Positions 37,328 through 46,735 of a DNA stretch of 64,000 bases are shown here, one piece after another; within the stretch, counting starts at the first letter, position 1, and each line of letters opens with the position of its first letter. The notes below the pieces were generated by a model. The model had not been told where the DNA came from. It searched no databases and saw only the letters and a list, made by a program, of their open reading frames with translations. The DNA is from Ilumatobacteraceae bacterium (GTDB taxonomy: Bacteria > Actinomycetota > Acidimicrobiia > Acidimicrobiales > Ilumatobacteraceae). Location: positions 55,253-119,252 of the forward strand of contig JAHENF010000002.1 of assembly GCA_024643255.1 (NCBI GenBank), written 5' to 3'. The position numbers and the translations under genes are program-made.

Positions 37328-38470
37328 GTGAGTGACGTCGTCATCCAACTCGATCACGTCCAGAAGTCCTTCGGCGACTTCGTGGCCGTGGAGCAAGCCG
37401 ACTTCGGCATTCAGCAGGGCGAGTTCTTCGCGATGCTGGGACCGTCCGGATGCGGCAAGACCACGACGCTGAAGATGATCGCCGGGTTCGAGCAGCCGAC
37501 CTCCGGCAAGGTGCTGCTCAACGGTGTCGACGTCAGCCGAGTACCGCCGTACAAGCGCAACGTGAACACGGTGTTCCAGCAGTACGCGCTGTTCCCGCAC
37601 ATGACCGTTGTCGACAACGTTCGGTTCGGCCCGAAGTCGAAGAAGGTCCCCAAGAGCGAGTACGAGCCGAACGTCGCCCAGATGCTCGAGGTGGTTCGGC
37701 TCAGCGAGTTCGCCGACCGCAAGCCGACGCAGCTCTCCGGCGGCCAGCAGCAACGTGTTGCGCTGGCACGGGCGCTGGTGAACTTCCCGAGCGCACTCCT
37801 GCTCGACGAACCCCTCGCCGCGCTCGACCTCAAACTCCGCGAGGCGATGCAGTTCGAGCTCAAGCGCATTCAGCGCGAGGTCGGGATCACGTTCGTGTTC
37901 GTGACGCACGACCAGGGTGAGGCGCTCACGATGAGCGACCGGATCGCCGTGATGAGCGACGGTCGCGTCGAACAGATCGGCACGCCCGAGGAGATCTACA
38001 ACAGCCCGGCGACCCTGTTCGTCGCCGGCTTCATCGGGTCGGCCAACCTGCTACCGGGTGAAGTGGCGGGCACCGACGGCGACGACACCGTGGTGACCCT
38101 CACCGCGGGCCCCACCGTGCGCGCTCGCACCGACATCATCCGGCGCGTCGGCGACCCGGTGTCGGTCATGCTGCGCCCCGAACGGCTGACGGCAACGGCC
38201 GAAGCCCGTGCCGACGGACGATCGATCGAGGGCACCGTGAGCGACGTGGTGTTCCAGGGCGCCACGGCACGCATCGTCGTGCACCTCGCCGACGACAGCG
38301 AGGTCATCGCCAGCGTCATCACCGGAACCGATCTGCCGTTCCTGCATCCCGGCAGCAGCGTCCACCTGTCGTGGGACCCCGGCAGCGCCTACATGCTCGC
38401 CGGGTGGCCGCGCCGGCCCGGGGCAACCGCAAGTGACATCGACACCCTCGAAGAACTCGCAGACTCCTAG
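37328..38470 (+). CDS. potA: Spermidine/putrescine ABC transporter ATPase
   Basis: 380-residue ABC ATPase. Walker [11 protein letters not shown] near residue 42, Q-loop [16 protein letters not shown], signature [15 protein letters not shown], Walker [12 protein letters not shown] and switch His THD. A C-terminal TOBE domain ([10 protein letters not shown] ...) is present, typical of PotA/CysA-like importers. GTG start at 37328; no earlier in-frame start makes sense because upstream sequence is the divergent promoter. First of potA-potD-potB-potC. 81 nt precede potD, more than between the other genes, so an internal promoter is possible. Confidence 0.93.
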   Translation: MSDVVIQLDHVQKSFGDFVAVEQADFGIQQGEFFAMLGPSGCGKTTTLKMIAGFEQPTSGKVLLNGVDVSRVPPYKRNVNTVFQQYALFPHMTVVDNVRFGPKSKKVPKSEYEPNVAQMLEVVRLSEFADRKPTQLSGGQQQRVALARALVNFPSALLLDEPLAALDLKLREAMQFELKRIQREVGITFVFVTHDQGEALTMSDRIAVMSDGRVEQIGTPEEIYNSPATLFVAGFIGSANLLPGEVAGTDGDDTVVTLTAGPTVRARTDIIRRVGDPVSVMLRPERLTATAEARADGRSIEGTVSDVVFQGATARIVVHLADDSEVIASVITGTDLPFLHPGSSVHLSWDPGSAYMLAGWPRRPGATASDIDTLEELADS

Positions 38471-38551
38471 CGACGATCGAGGCGACCTGGCCGAGACCGC
38501 TCCAGCGGGCAGAATCAATGTTCGACCGACAAGACAACACAGGAAAGTGAC

Positions 38552-39787
38552 ATGACGACTCGACGACCCAACCCATTCACCGGACCCCGCAGCGCGATGA
38601 CCCGCCGTCAGCTGCTGATGCGCGCCGGCGCGCTCGGTGCTGCCGGGATGACGCTGCCGGCGTTCCTCGCTGCGTGCGGTTCCGACGGGGGCAGTGGCGC
38701 CTCGGCAACCACCCCGGGAACGACCCCCGGAACCACCCCGGGGACCACCCCGGGCGGTGGCGGTGCGGGTGGCAGCCTCTTCTTCGAGAACTGGCCGTCG
38801 TACATCGACCCCACCGAGGACGGCGCCACCGGCACGGTCGACCGGTTCAAGGAAGCCACCGGCATCGACATGCGCTACACCGAGGCGTACAACGACAACA
38901 ACGAGTACTTCGCCAAGATCCAGCCGTTGCTCGGCCGGGGCGAGCCGATCGACCCCGACATCATTGCGCCGACCAGCTGGTTGGCCAACCGTCTGATCCG
39001 GCTCGAATGGCTCGACAAGCTCCCGCTCGACCAGGTGCCCAATGCCGCGAACCTTCGGGCCGACCTGCAGAATCCGGCCTGGGACCCGACCGGCGAGTAC
39101 AGCCTCCCGTGGCAGACCGGCTTCGCCGGAATCGCCTACAACTCCGACGCGACCGGCCGCGAGATCACGAGCGTCGACGACCTCTTCGATCCCGAATTCG
39201 CCGGCAAGGTCGGCGCACTGACGGAGATGCGCGACACCATCGGCGTCATCGCGATGAGCCTGGGCATCGACATCTCCACGCTCACGACCTTCGACGAAGC
39301 CAAGCCGGCGTTCGACAAGCTGCAGGAGGCCAAGGACTCGGGCCAGATCCGTCGCTTCCACGGCAACGACTACTTCGACGATCTGTCGAACGGCAACCTG
39401 GCGATCACGATCGGATGGTCCGGCGACGTCGCCGCGATCGCCCGCGACAATCCGGCCGTGAAGTTCGTGTTCCCCGAGAGCGGAGCGACGTCCTGGGCCG
39501 ACACCATGGTCCTGCCGAAGGGGGCCAAGAACGTCGCCCAGGCCGCCGAGTGGATGAACTTCGTGTACGACCCGGTGCAGGCCGCACAGATCACCGCGTG
39601 GGTCGGGTACGTGTCGCCCGTCGACGGGGTTCAGGACGAAGTCGCGAAGCTCGACCCCGACCTCGCGAACGACCCGCTGGTGTTCCCCGACGACGCGACC
39701 CTCGCCAACACCCAGGGCTTCGCACCGCTGGCCGAGGATGTCGAGGCCGAGTACGACGCTGCGTTCTCCGCCATCACCGGCGCCTGA
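38552..39787 (+). CDS. potD: Spermidine/putrescine-binding lipoprotein, Tat-type signal
   Basis: 411-residue exported receptor. The N-terminus has a twin-arginine motif (TRRQLLMRAG, residues 17-26) and a lipobox LAAC with Cys42, so it is likely Tat-exported and lipid-anchored. A low-complexity linker has four TTPG units (about residues 52-68). Mature domain: FFENWPSYIDPTEDG, TGIDMRYTEAYNDNNEYFAKI and LPWQTGFAGIAYN, as in PotD/PotF polyamine receptors. Acidic and aromatic residues in these blocks bind the amine groups in characterised members. 4-nt gap to potB. Confidence 0.92.
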   Translation: MTTRRPNPFTGPRSAMTRRQLLMRAGALGAAGMTLPAFLAACGSDGGSGASATTPGTTPGTTPGTTPGGGGAGGSLFFENWPSYIDPTEDGATGTVDRFKEATGIDMRYTEAYNDNNEYFAKIQPLLGRGEPIDPDIIAPTSWLANRLIRLEWLDKLPLDQVPNAANLRADLQNPAWDPTGEYSLPWQTGFAGIAYNSDATGREITSVDDLFDPEFAGKVGALTEMRDTIGVIAMSLGIDISTLTTFDEAKPAFDKLQEAKDSGQIRRFHGNDYFDDLSNGNLAITIGWSGDVAAIARDNPAVKFVFPESGATSWADTMVLPKGAKNVAQAAEWMNFVYDPVQAAQITAWVGYVSPVDGVQDEVAKLDPDLANDPLVFPDDATLANTQGFAPLAEDVEAEYDAAFSAITGA

Positions 39788-39791
39788 CATC

Positions 39792-40856
39792 ATGAGTTCT
39801 GCCGTGGTCCGCTGGGGGGTGAGGCGCCCCGAGATGCTCGGTCTCGGCGCGCTTCTCCTCGCCGGCGGGCTGCTGGCAGCCGTCGGTACACGACTGCTCA
39901 CCGGGCCGCTCGCCGTTCTGGCGTTGGGCACCGTGTTCGCGAGCATCGTCGCGCTCGTGGTCGTCGCGACCATGGGCACACCGGAGACCCGCCGCAAGAT
40001 CGCCCCGTACGGGTTGCTCAAGCCCGGCATGCTCTGGCTGGCGCTGTTCTACCTGGCACCGCTGTTCACGCTGCTGCGGCTGTCGCTGTCGACACTGCCC
40101 AGCCGGTTCGCGGTGGAGGCCAACTTCGACTGGAACTTCGACAACTACGTCACCGCGTTCACCGATTTCGGCCCCCAGTTCCAACGGGCGTTCATGTACT
40201 CCGGCATTGCCACGATCCTGACAATCGCGATCGGCTACCCGCTCGCCTATGTCATCGCCTTCCGCGGCGGCAAGTTCCGCAACCTGCTGCTGGGCCTCGT
40301 CGTGATCCCGTTCTTCACCTCGTATCTGATCCGCACGATCGCGTGGCGCAGCATCCTGTCGGACAACGGCATCGCCACCGGCATGATCGGCAAGTTCCGT
40401 CTCACCTGGATGCTCGAGACCATGGGCATGATGGACAACGGCCGCCTGATCAACACGCCCGCGGCCGTGATCTTCGGACTCACCTACAACTTCCTGCCGT
40501 TCATGATCCTGCCGATCTACGTCAGCCTCGAGAAGGTCGACGTCCGTCTGGTCGACGCCGCGAAGGACCTCTACTCGACATCGACGTCGGCGTTCCGCAA
40601 GGTCGTGGTCCCGCTCTCGCTTCCCGGGGTGTTCGCGGGAACGTTGCTCACCTTCATCCCGGCCGCCGGTGACTTCGTCAATGCGCTCTACCTCGGCAGC
40701 CCGAACACCACGATGATCGGCAACTCGATCCAGGACCAGTTCCTCGTACAGAACAACGTGCCGCTCGCCTCCGCGATGTCGTTCGTACTGATGTTGATCA
40801 TCACGGTGTTCGTGATCATCTACAGCCGTTTCTTCGGAACGGAGGACCTGGCATGA
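39792..40856 (+). CDS. potB: Spermidine/putrescine ABC transporter permease, PotB
   Basis: 354-residue membrane permease. Two hydrophobic helices near the N-terminus (residues about 17-60) are extra to the usual six-helix core found at about 80-350. Core signature: YPLAYVIAFRGGKFRN and the EAA-type loop VDAAKDLYSTSTSAFRKVVVPLSLPGVFAG near 260-290 that contacts PotA. Longer than E. coli PotB (275) because of the N-terminal extension. The stop overlaps the potC start (ATGA). Confidence 0.93.
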   Translation: MSSAVVRWGVRRPEMLGLGALLLAGGLLAAVGTRLLTGPLAVLALGTVFASIVALVVVATMGTPETRRKIAPYGLLKPGMLWLALFYLAPLFTLLRLSLSTLPSRFAVEANFDWNFDNYVTAFTDFGPQFQRAFMYSGIATILTIAIGYPLAYVIAFRGGKFRNLLLGLVVIPFFTSYLIRTIAWRSILSDNGIATGMIGKFRLTWMLETMGMMDNGRLINTPAAVIFGLTYNFLPFMILPIYVSLEKVDVRLVDAAKDLYSTSTSAFRKVVVPLSLPGVFAGTLLTFIPAAGDFVNALYLGSPNTTMIGNSIQDQFLVQNNVPLASAMSFVLMLIITVFVIIYSRFFGTEDLA

Positions 40857-41668
40857 GCGCACCGTCGTCGAGAGGTGGACGCGTCGCCCGCTTCGCGCTG
40901 AACGCATACGCGGGCTTGGCCCTGCTCTATCTGTTCGTCCCGATCGTCTGGATCGTGGTCTTCTCCTTCAACAAGCCGAAGGGCAACTACAACGTCGCCT
41001 GGCAGCAGTTCACGCTCGAGAACTGGAAGAACCCGTTCAGCGACGAATCGCTCACCAACGCCTTCGTCGAGAGCCTGAAGATCGCCGCGATCTCCACCGT
41101 CATCGCGACGGTGCTCGGCTCGATGATCGCGATCGCGTTGGCCCGCTACAAGTTCCGTGGCAGCGGTGGCCTCAACTTCTTCCTGGTGCTTCCGCTCACC
41201 ACACCCGAGATCGTGCTCGGTTCGTCGCTCGCCACGCTGTTCCTCGACTGGAATGTCACCCGCGGCTTCACGACGGTCGTGATCGCTCACATCATGTTCC
41301 AGGTGAGCTTCGTCGCGCTGACCGTGCGCGCCCGGGTCCGCGGATTCGACTGGACGCTCGAACAGGCGGCCCAGGACCTCGGCGCAACCCCCGTGCGCAC
41401 GTTCTGGAAGGTGACCTTCCCGTTGATCCTTCCGGGCATCCTCGCGGCTGCCCTGCTGTCGTTCGCCCTCTCGCTCGACGACTTCATCATCACGCTGTTC
41501 AACGCCGGCTCACTCGTCACGTTCCCGCTGTACATCAACGGCAGCTTCCGGGTGAAGTTCCCGCCCGAGGTCAACGTGCTCGCCAGCGCGATCCTGTTCG
41601 TGAGTGTCGCCCTGATGCTGATGGGCACGCTCTGGGGCGCACGCGGACGCCGCAAGTCCACCGCCTGA
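40853..41668 (+). CDS. potC: Spermidine/putrescine ABC transporter permease, PotC
   Basis: 271-residue permease with six hydrophobic segments and the EAA loop EQAAQDLGATPVRTFWKVTFPLILPGILA near residue 175. Partner of PotB; coupled through an ATGA overlap. Opening YAGLALLYLFVPIVWIVVFSFN and FTLENWKNPFSD are typical of PotC. Last gene of the transporter operon; the next gene, a gamma-glutamylcyclotransferase-like protein, starts 9 nt later and may be co-transcribed. Confidence 0.93.
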   Translation: MSAPSSRGGRVARFALNAYAGLALLYLFVPIVWIVVFSFNKPKGNYNVAWQQFTLENWKNPFSDESLTNAFVESLKIAAISTVIATVLGSMIAIALARYKFRGSGGLNFFLVLPLTTPEIVLGSSLATLFLDWNVTRGFTTVVIAHIMFQVSFVALTVRARVRGFDWTLEQAAQDLGATPVRTFWKVTFPLILPGILAAALLSFALSLDDFIITLFNAGSLVTFPLYINGSFRVKFPPEVNVLASAILFVSVALMLMGTLWGARGRRKSTA

Positions 41669-41677
41669 CGTTCGGAC

Positions 41678-42055
41678 ATGACGCGACACGTTTTCGTGTA
41701 CGGCACGCTGCGACCGGGCGACGTCCGTTGGCACCTCCTCGAGCCGTTCACGCTCGACGCCGGGATGACCGATTCGGTGCCCGGCGAACTCTTCGACACC
41801 GGCCTCGACTATCCCGCCGCCGTCTTCGGCCCGCGCAGCACGATCCACGGACACACCTTTGCGCTGCTCGAGACATCGCTCGATCACGCGATCGCCACGC
41901 TCGACGAGGTCGAGGACGTGGTCGGCGGCGAGTACAGCCGGGTCCTCGTGCGGACGAATCGCGGGATCGACGCGTGGGCGTACCAGTACGGGTCCGGGCT
42001 CGACCTGACACCGATTCCCTCCGGCGACTGGCTCCAGCACCGTCCGATCGGATGA
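41678..42055 (+). CDS. Gamma-glutamylcyclotransferase-like (AIG2/GGCT) protein
   Basis: 125-residue GGCT-fold protein. The substrate loop VFVYGTLRPGD is at residues 5-15 and the probable catalytic Glu lies in LDEVEDVVGGEYSR (about residue 75). Family members release 5-oxoproline from gamma-glutamyl amines or peptides. Placement 9 nt behind potC suggests a role with gamma-glutamylated polyamine intermediates, which is inference. Ends at a family B repeat 2 nt after the stop. Confidence 0.85.
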   Translation: MTRHVFVYGTLRPGDVRWHLLEPFTLDAGMTDSVPGELFDTGLDYPAAVFGPRSTIHGHTFALLETSLDHAIATLDEVEDVVGGEYSRVLVRTNRGIDAWAYQYGSGLDLTPIPSGDWLQHRPIG

Positions 42056-42081
42056 GGCGGGGGGTCAGACCCGGCGTCGCA
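42056..42081. repeat. Family B palindromic repeat, degenerate copy
   Basis: Contains GGGGGGTC-A-GACCC with GCG/CGTCGC flanks resembling the copy at 45113. Immediately after the GGCT stop codon and 30 nt before dinB on the same strand, so it may separate the two transcripts. Confidence 0.65.
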
Positions 42082-42112
42082 TGTTGCGTCCCCGTCGAGG
42101 GCGTGCGAACAT

Positions 42113-43318
42113 GTGTTCGTGTCCGAACGCAGGTCGAGCGCCACGATCCTGCACGCCGATCTCGACTCGTTCTACGCCTCGGTCGAGCAGCGTGACGACC
42201 CCGCGTTGCGCGGCAGGCCGATCGTGGTCGGCGGTGGTGTCGTCCTGGCCGCGAGCTACGAGGCCAAGGCCTTCGGCGTCCGCACCGCGATGTCGGGTGG
42301 CGCCGCCCGGCGTCTCTGCCCGAACCTGATCGAGGTCGCACCGCGCTTCGAGGCCTACACGCAGGCGAGCCGGCACGTGTTCGACATCTTCCGCGACACG
42401 TCGCCGATCGTCGAACCGATGTCGATCGACGAGGCCTTCATCGACGTCGCCGGGCTGTGGCGCATCGCCGGAACACCAGCGGTGATCGCCGCCGGGCTCC
42501 GCGCGCGGGTGGCCGACGAGGTCGGTCTCGCGATCACCGTGGGCGTGGCGCGCACGAAGTTCCTGGCGAAGGTGGCGAGCGGCGTCGCCAAGCCCGACGG
42601 CCTCCTCGTCGTCGATCCCGACGAGGAGCTGGCGTTCCTCCATCCGCTGCCCGTCCAGCGGCTCTGGGGAGTCGGTCAGGTGACCGCCGCAAAACTCAAC
42701 GAACGCGGCATCCACACCGTCGCGGATGTCGCATCGATGGACCCCGGTGCCCTGACCGCGATCGTCGGCGGGGCGATGGGCCACCAACTGCACGCGCTCG
42801 CGCACAACCGCGACGCGCGCCGTGTCACGACCGGAAAGCGGCGCGGCTCGATCGGTTCACAGCAGGCACTCGGACGACGACGACGTTCCCGCGACGAGAT
42901 CGACGTCGTGTTGTGGCGCCTCGTCGACCGCATCACCGAACGAATGCGACGCGCTGGTCGCGTGGGCCGAACGGTGACGCTCCGGTTCCGGTTCGACGAC
43001 TTCACACGCGCCACCCGCTCGCACTCGCTGGCTGATCCGACGGCGGGCACGTCGACCATCCACTCCACCGCCGTCGCTGTACTCGACACGGCCTGGCCGC
43101 TCGTCGAGGCAAAGGGCATCAGCCTGCTCGGTGTATCGATCGGCAACCTCAGCGATCTCGACGCCGTGCAGCTCGTGCTCCCGTTCGAGCGCAAGGACGC
43201 CGAGCAGCTCGACACCGTGATGGACGCAGTTCGCGACCGCTTCGGACGCGGCGCCCTCCAGCGGGCGACGACCATGCGCGGAGACCCCGGCATCCAGCTC
43301 CCGATGCTGCCCGACTGA
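42113..43318 (+). CDS. dinB: DNA polymerase IV (Y-family, error-prone)
   Basis: 401-residue Y-family polymerase for translesion synthesis. Metal-binding residues appear in ILHADLDSFYASVEQ (about residue 15) and SIDEAFIDV (about 105). Palm/finger features: YEAKAFGVRTAMS and VARTKFLAKVASG; HhH region LWGVGQVTAAKL; little-finger domain follows, ending LPF, with a short QLPMLPD-type tail that could be a beta-clamp motif (key QLPML). GTG start at 42113; a nearby GTG at 42119 is possible. No LexA-type box recognised. Monocistronic. Confidence 0.93.
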   Translation: MFVSERRSSATILHADLDSFYASVEQRDDPALRGRPIVVGGGVVLAASYEAKAFGVRTAMSGGAARRLCPNLIEVAPRFEAYTQASRHVFDIFRDTSPIVEPMSIDEAFIDVAGLWRIAGTPAVIAAGLRARVADEVGLAITVGVARTKFLAKVASGVAKPDGLLVVDPDEELAFLHPLPVQRLWGVGQVTAAKLNERGIHTVADVASMDPGALTAIVGGAMGHQLHALAHNRDARRVTTGKRRGSIGSQQALGRRRRSRDEIDVVLWRLVDRITERMRRAGRVGRTVTLRFRFDDFTRATRSHSLADPTAGTSTIHSTAVAVLDTAWPLVEAKGISLLGVSIGNLSDLDAVQLVLPFERKDAEQLDTVMDAVRDRFGRGALQRATTMRGDPGIQLPMLPD

Positions 43319-43323
43319 CCGTT

Positions 43324-43366
43324 GCGATGAGTCTCGGCGCGCACAGGTCGCGCTGAAACTCATCGC
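43324..43366. repeat. Family D hairpin repeat, isolated copy
   Basis: GCGATGAGT ... ACTCATCGC with inner GGCGCGCACAGGTCGCGC. Same size and arms as the cluster at 15629-15784. Between dinB and the LLM gene, both on plus; may be a terminator for dinB. Confidence 0.72.
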
Positions 43367-43384
43367 TCGCCTAGGTTCGGCGCG

Positions 43385-44278
43385 ATGAGCGCACGAGATC
43401 GTCTGACCGGCCCATCGAACACCGGTGTCTGGTACTTCACCGATGCGATGAGCGCCGGCCAGGCCGGCGAGACCGCCGCCCGAATCGAGTCGCTCGGCTA
43501 CTCCACGCTGTGGGTACCGGAGACCGTCGGACGGGATCCGTTCGCCCATCTCGCCTGGCTCGGTTCACAGACCACGACACTGCAATTGGCGACGGGGATC
43601 GCCAGCATCTTCAACCGCCATTCCGGCGCGATGCTGCAGGCTGCGAACACCCTCGCCGAGCAGACCAGCGGTCGGTTCGTTCTCGGCCTCGGCGTCAGCC
43701 ACGGCCCCATGGTCGAAGGCGTCCGCAAGCTCGACTACTCCAAGCCGCTCAGCCAGATGCGCGACTACCTCGCGGCGATGGACACCGCGATGTACATGGC
43801 CGTTCCGCCGTCCGAGAAGCCACTGCGTCTCCTGGCGGCGCTGGGCCCGAAGATGCTGGAGCTGTCGGCCACGGCCGCCGACGGTGCCCATCCCTACTTC
43901 GTGACGCCGGAACACACCGCGGAGGCACGGGAGGCGATCGGGCCGGACAAACTGCTGTGCGTCGAGCAGAAGGTCATCCTGTCGACCGATGCCGACGCTG
44001 CGCGCGCTGCTGCCAACGTCCAGATCGACCGGTATGCGGGATTGCCGAACTACCGCAACAACTGGAAGCGGATCGGGTTCAGCGAGGACGAGATCGAGCA
44101 GCGCTCCCATCGATTCGTCGACCACGTGATCGTGTGGGGCGATGAAACCCGTGTCCGCGCCGGGATCCAGGCCCACTACGACGCCGGCGCCGATCACGTG
44201 TGCATCCAGCCCGTATCGACCGAGGGTCCGCTCGTGCTCGACTGGAACGCGCTCGAGGCACTCGCCCCGTCGACATGA
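43385..44278 (+). CDS. LLM-class F420-dependent oxidoreductase (TIGR03620-like)
   Basis: 297-residue luciferase-like TIM barrel. Seen: SLGYSTLWVPETVGRDPFAHLAWLG, LQLATGIASIFNRHSGAMLQAANTLAEQTSGRFVLGLGVSH (pieces ATGIASIF and RFVLGLGVSH are typical) and ADHVCIQPV near the C-terminus. The family mostly uses F420. Substrate unknown. Its stop overlaps the start of the enoyl-CoA hydratase gene (ATGA), so both may act in one fatty-acid or lipid pathway. Confidence 0.88.
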   Translation: MSARDRLTGPSNTGVWYFTDAMSAGQAGETAARIESLGYSTLWVPETVGRDPFAHLAWLGSQTTTLQLATGIASIFNRHSGAMLQAANTLAEQTSGRFVLGLGVSHGPMVEGVRKLDYSKPLSQMRDYLAAMDTAMYMAVPPSEKPLRLLAALGPKMLELSATAADGAHPYFVTPEHTAEAREAIGPDKLLCVEQKVILSTDADAARAAANVQIDRYAGLPNYRNNWKRIGFSEDEIEQRSHRFVDHVIVWGDETRVRAGIQAHYDAGADHVCIQPVSTEGPLVLDWNALEALAPST

Positions 44279-45108
44279 GTGACTGGCAGCACGTCCGCTA
44301 CGACCGGCCCGCAGAGCGGGTGGCGAGGATCACGCTCGCCCGCGCCGAGATGGCCAACGCCCAGAACTACCTGATGATCTCCGAGGTCAACGAGGCGTTC
44401 GACGTAGCGGCCCGTGACGACGACGTCCGCTGCATCGTGCTCGCCGCCGACGGCGACCACTTCTCGTCGGGCCACGACCTGAGCGATCTCGACGCCGACA
44501 TGTCCGACCTGCACACCATCGGCACGCAATGCCACTTCGATGCCGACGGCGCCGAGGGGTACATGGCCCGCGAGGCCGAGCTGTATGTCGGGATGTGTTG
44601 GCGCTGGCGCAACATCCCCAAGCCCACGATCGCATCCGTGCAGGGCAAGGTCATCGCGGGCGGGCTGATGCTGGTGTGGCCGATGGACCTCGTGATCTGT
44701 TCGGAGGAGGCGACCTTCTCCGACCCGGTCGTCGCGCTCGGCGTGAACGGCCACGAGTACTTCACGCATCCCTACGAGGCGGGGGCTCGGCTGGCGAAGG
44801 AGATGCTGTTCACCGGCCGGGCGATCACCGCGCAGGAGGCCCTGATGCATGGCATGGTCAACAAGGTCGTGCCGCGGGAGGACCTGGAGTCGGCCACGCT
44901 CGAGATGGCCGCGCACATCGCCCGCCGCCCGATGTTCGGTTTGGCGCTCGCCAAGCAGTCGGTCAACAACTCGCTCGACGCGATGGGTCAGTACACGGCG
45001 TTGCAGTCCGCGTTCGGGCTGCACCACGTGGCCCACAGCCACAACCGCCTGAAGTTCGATTCGATCATCGACCCCAACGGCATCAAGGTCATCCGCGACG
45101 AGGCCTGA
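44275..45108 (+). CDS. Enoyl-CoA hydratase/isomerase family protein
   Basis: 277-residue crotonase-fold enzyme. Seen: LAADGDHFSSGHDLSD (oxyanion-hole region, about residues 60-75), KPTIASVQGKVIAGGLMLVWPMDLVICSEEATFSDP (key VxGxxxAGG) and GRAITAQEALMHGMVNKVVP. The usual catalytic Glu pair is not clearly kept: the first position reads near LGVNGHEY, so the exact reaction is uncertain. Coupled to the preceding LLM oxidoreductase by ATGA. Followed by a family B palindrome between it and the converging next gene. Confidence 0.88.
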   Translation: MSDWQHVRYDRPAERVARITLARAEMANAQNYLMISEVNEAFDVAARDDDVRCIVLAADGDHFSSGHDLSDLDADMSDLHTIGTQCHFDADGAEGYMAREAELYVGMCWRWRNIPKPTIASVQGKVIAGGLMLVWPMDLVICSEEATFSDPVVALGVNGHEYFTHPYEAGARLAKEMLFTGRAITAQEALMHGMVNKVVPREDLESATLEMAAHIARRPMFGLALAKQSVNNSLDAMGQYTALQSAFGLHHVAHSHNRLKFDSIIDPNGIKVIRDEA

Positions 45109-45112
45109 ATGA

Positions 45113-45136
45113 GACGCGGGGGTCTGACCCCGCGTC
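45113..45136. repeat. Family B palindromic repeat
   Basis: GACGCGGGGGTC-T-GACCCCGCGTC, 11-12-bp arms. Lies 4 nt after the hydratase stop and 4 nt before the converging dimethylformamidase-like stop, so it separates two converging transcripts. Confidence 0.82.
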
Positions 45137-45140
45137 GCAG

Positions 45141-46673
45141 TCAGGCGAGGCGGTCGAGGATGTTGCGGGTGATCTGCTCGACATGGCGATCGTGTTCGGC
45201 GAGGCCCCACACCCAGTCGGTGCAACCCGATGTGATGACCGTGCCGCCCCCCGACGAGATGTAGCTGCCGAGCACCGCATTGCCGTGCGCGATGCGTTCG
45301 ACCGACGCCGGATCACGATTGTCGAAGAGACGGGAGGCGACGAACTCGATCTCCGACGGTTCGTGCGGCGCCGGCGGCCGCGAGGCGGTCGTCCGGGTGA
45401 AGTGCGCCGCCGGTGCCATCCCCAGGATCTCGAAGTTCGCAGGGGTGCCGTCGTCGCCGGTCGGGTACGGCAGGCCGTCGCGGGTGATGAAGTCGCAACC
45501 GTCGCACTCGTAGCCGACGATGCTCGCCGACGAGCCGAGGACGTCGCCGTACTGGAGCCCGGTGCCGTCGAAGATCCAGTGGTCGGCGCGGTACAACGTG
45601 TACCCGCCCGCACCATTGGTGACCCGCTTGCCGATGCGGTGGTACCCCCCGCGGCTGAAGCTGACGCCGGTCATGTGGTTCTCGGGCCGCTCGAGGAGAT
45701 GGTCCGACCAGATCGTCGTCAGCTCGGGCTGCCGGTCGGTGCCGAACACCGGATCCTGCTTGAAGAACCCCTTGTAGCCCACCATCGTCGCGGCCGGACC
45801 CTCGGCTCCGTCACCGGTCGCGTCCTCCAGCCGTACCTGCCAGAAGGCCGTGTTCCCCGAGAGGAAGGCGGCGTTGCCACCGCGGCCGATGAAGCCCTCG
45901 ACCGTGTCGCGCATCGGGCCGGACCAGTACTCGTCGTGGCCGATCGAGAGATAGAGGCGATACGGCGACTCCGCGCCGAGCAGTTCGGGATGCTCCTCGA
46001 GGTCGGCGTTGGTGACGATGTCGATCGCGTAGCCCTCGCGGTCGGCCCACTCGACGAACGGCAGCTCCCAGTTCGGCCAGCCCGCCGACCCGCCCCACGG
46101 CGACAGGTGGTTCATCCGGAGATATCCGACGTGGCTCGCCGACTGCGGGTCGGGCGGATGCAGCGACGTGACCCGTTGACCGGCCCCCGGCGGCTTGTAC
46201 AGATACCCGGGTGCCATCGGCCGCTGCAGAGACACAGCGGTCCCGCCGTTGTAGAGGTTGCGGCCCCCGAAGTCGTTGTAGGCGTGCCAGGTGTTGGTGC
46301 CGAGCGCGAGCAGGATCGTGGCCGACGTGGTGGCGTGGACCGGGCGGACGACGAAGAATGCGTGGGTCCGACGGATCTTGCCGTCGACGTCGATCGACAG
46401 GATGACCTCGTAGTACCCCGACGGCCACTCGGGCTCGATGCCGATGTCGGACGCGACCGGCCACCCGCAGCCGGCGTGCGACGCGTCCGGCGGTGTCGGA
46501 TGATCGCCGGTCGGGATGTCGTTCTCCGCGAACACGACGGTGCGCGTCGCTCCGATGTGAGCGACCTCCACCGACACGGGCCGTGCGCCGGCCGACGACA
46601 GGTGGAGATCCACCCGCTCGCCTCCCGCCACCGATTGCGGCCAGCAGTATCCGGTCACCGTCTCGTACGCCAT
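45141..46673 (-). CDS. N,N-dimethylformamidase large-subunit-like protein
   Basis: 510-residue protein similar to the catalytic beta subunit of N,N-dimethylformamidase. Family-type blocks: ILLALGTNTWHAYNDFGGRNLY near residue 120-145, LSIGHDEYWSGPMRDTVEGFIGRGGNAAFLSGN near 240-275 (key GHDEYWS and FLSGNT), and a C-terminal GGTVITSGCTDWVWGL. The core is a class I glutamine amidotransferase-like domain. No small subunit gene is adjacent. No signal peptide. True substrate unknown; relatives occur widely in genomes without DMF use. Divergent from the thioesterase by 62 nt. Confidence 0.8.
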   Translation of the reverse strand: MAYETVTGYCWPQSVAGGERVDLHLSSAGARPVSVEVAHIGATRTVVFAENDIPTGDHPTPPDASHAGCGWPVASDIGIEPEWPSGYYEVILSIDVDGKIRRTHAFFVVRPVHATTSATILLALGTNTWHAYNDFGGRNLYNGGTAVSLQRPMAPGYLYKPPGAGQRVTSLHPPDPQSASHVGYLRMNHLSPWGGSAGWPNWELPFVEWADREGYAIDIVTNADLEEHPELLGAESPYRLYLSIGHDEYWSGPMRDTVEGFIGRGGNAAFLSGNTAFWQVRLEDATGDGAEGPAATMVGYKGFFKQDPVFGTDRQPELTTIWSDHLLERPENHMTGVSFSRGGYHRIGKRVTNGAGGYTLYRADHWIFDGTGLQYGDVLGSSASIVGYECDGCDFITRDGLPYPTGDDGTPANFEILGMAPAAHFTRTTASRPPAPHEPSEIEFVASRLFDNRDPASVERIAHGNAVLGSYISSGGGTVITSGCTDWVWGLAEHDRHVEQITRNILDRLA

Positions 46674-46735
46674 CGCCCGACCCTATGCGCACAGCCACGC
46701 CCCGTTCGGATGCGGCCGATACGTTCGGAACCGCC

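Noticed and set aside
38706-38757. TTPG-encoding direct repeats in potD as a mobile or variable-number element
   Set aside because: Four in-frame short units in a lipoprotein linker; normal low-complexity linker.
38051-40030. A 659-codon minus-strand open frame opposite potA, potD and potB
   Set aside because: Antisense to three recognised transporter genes; no domain and biased composition.
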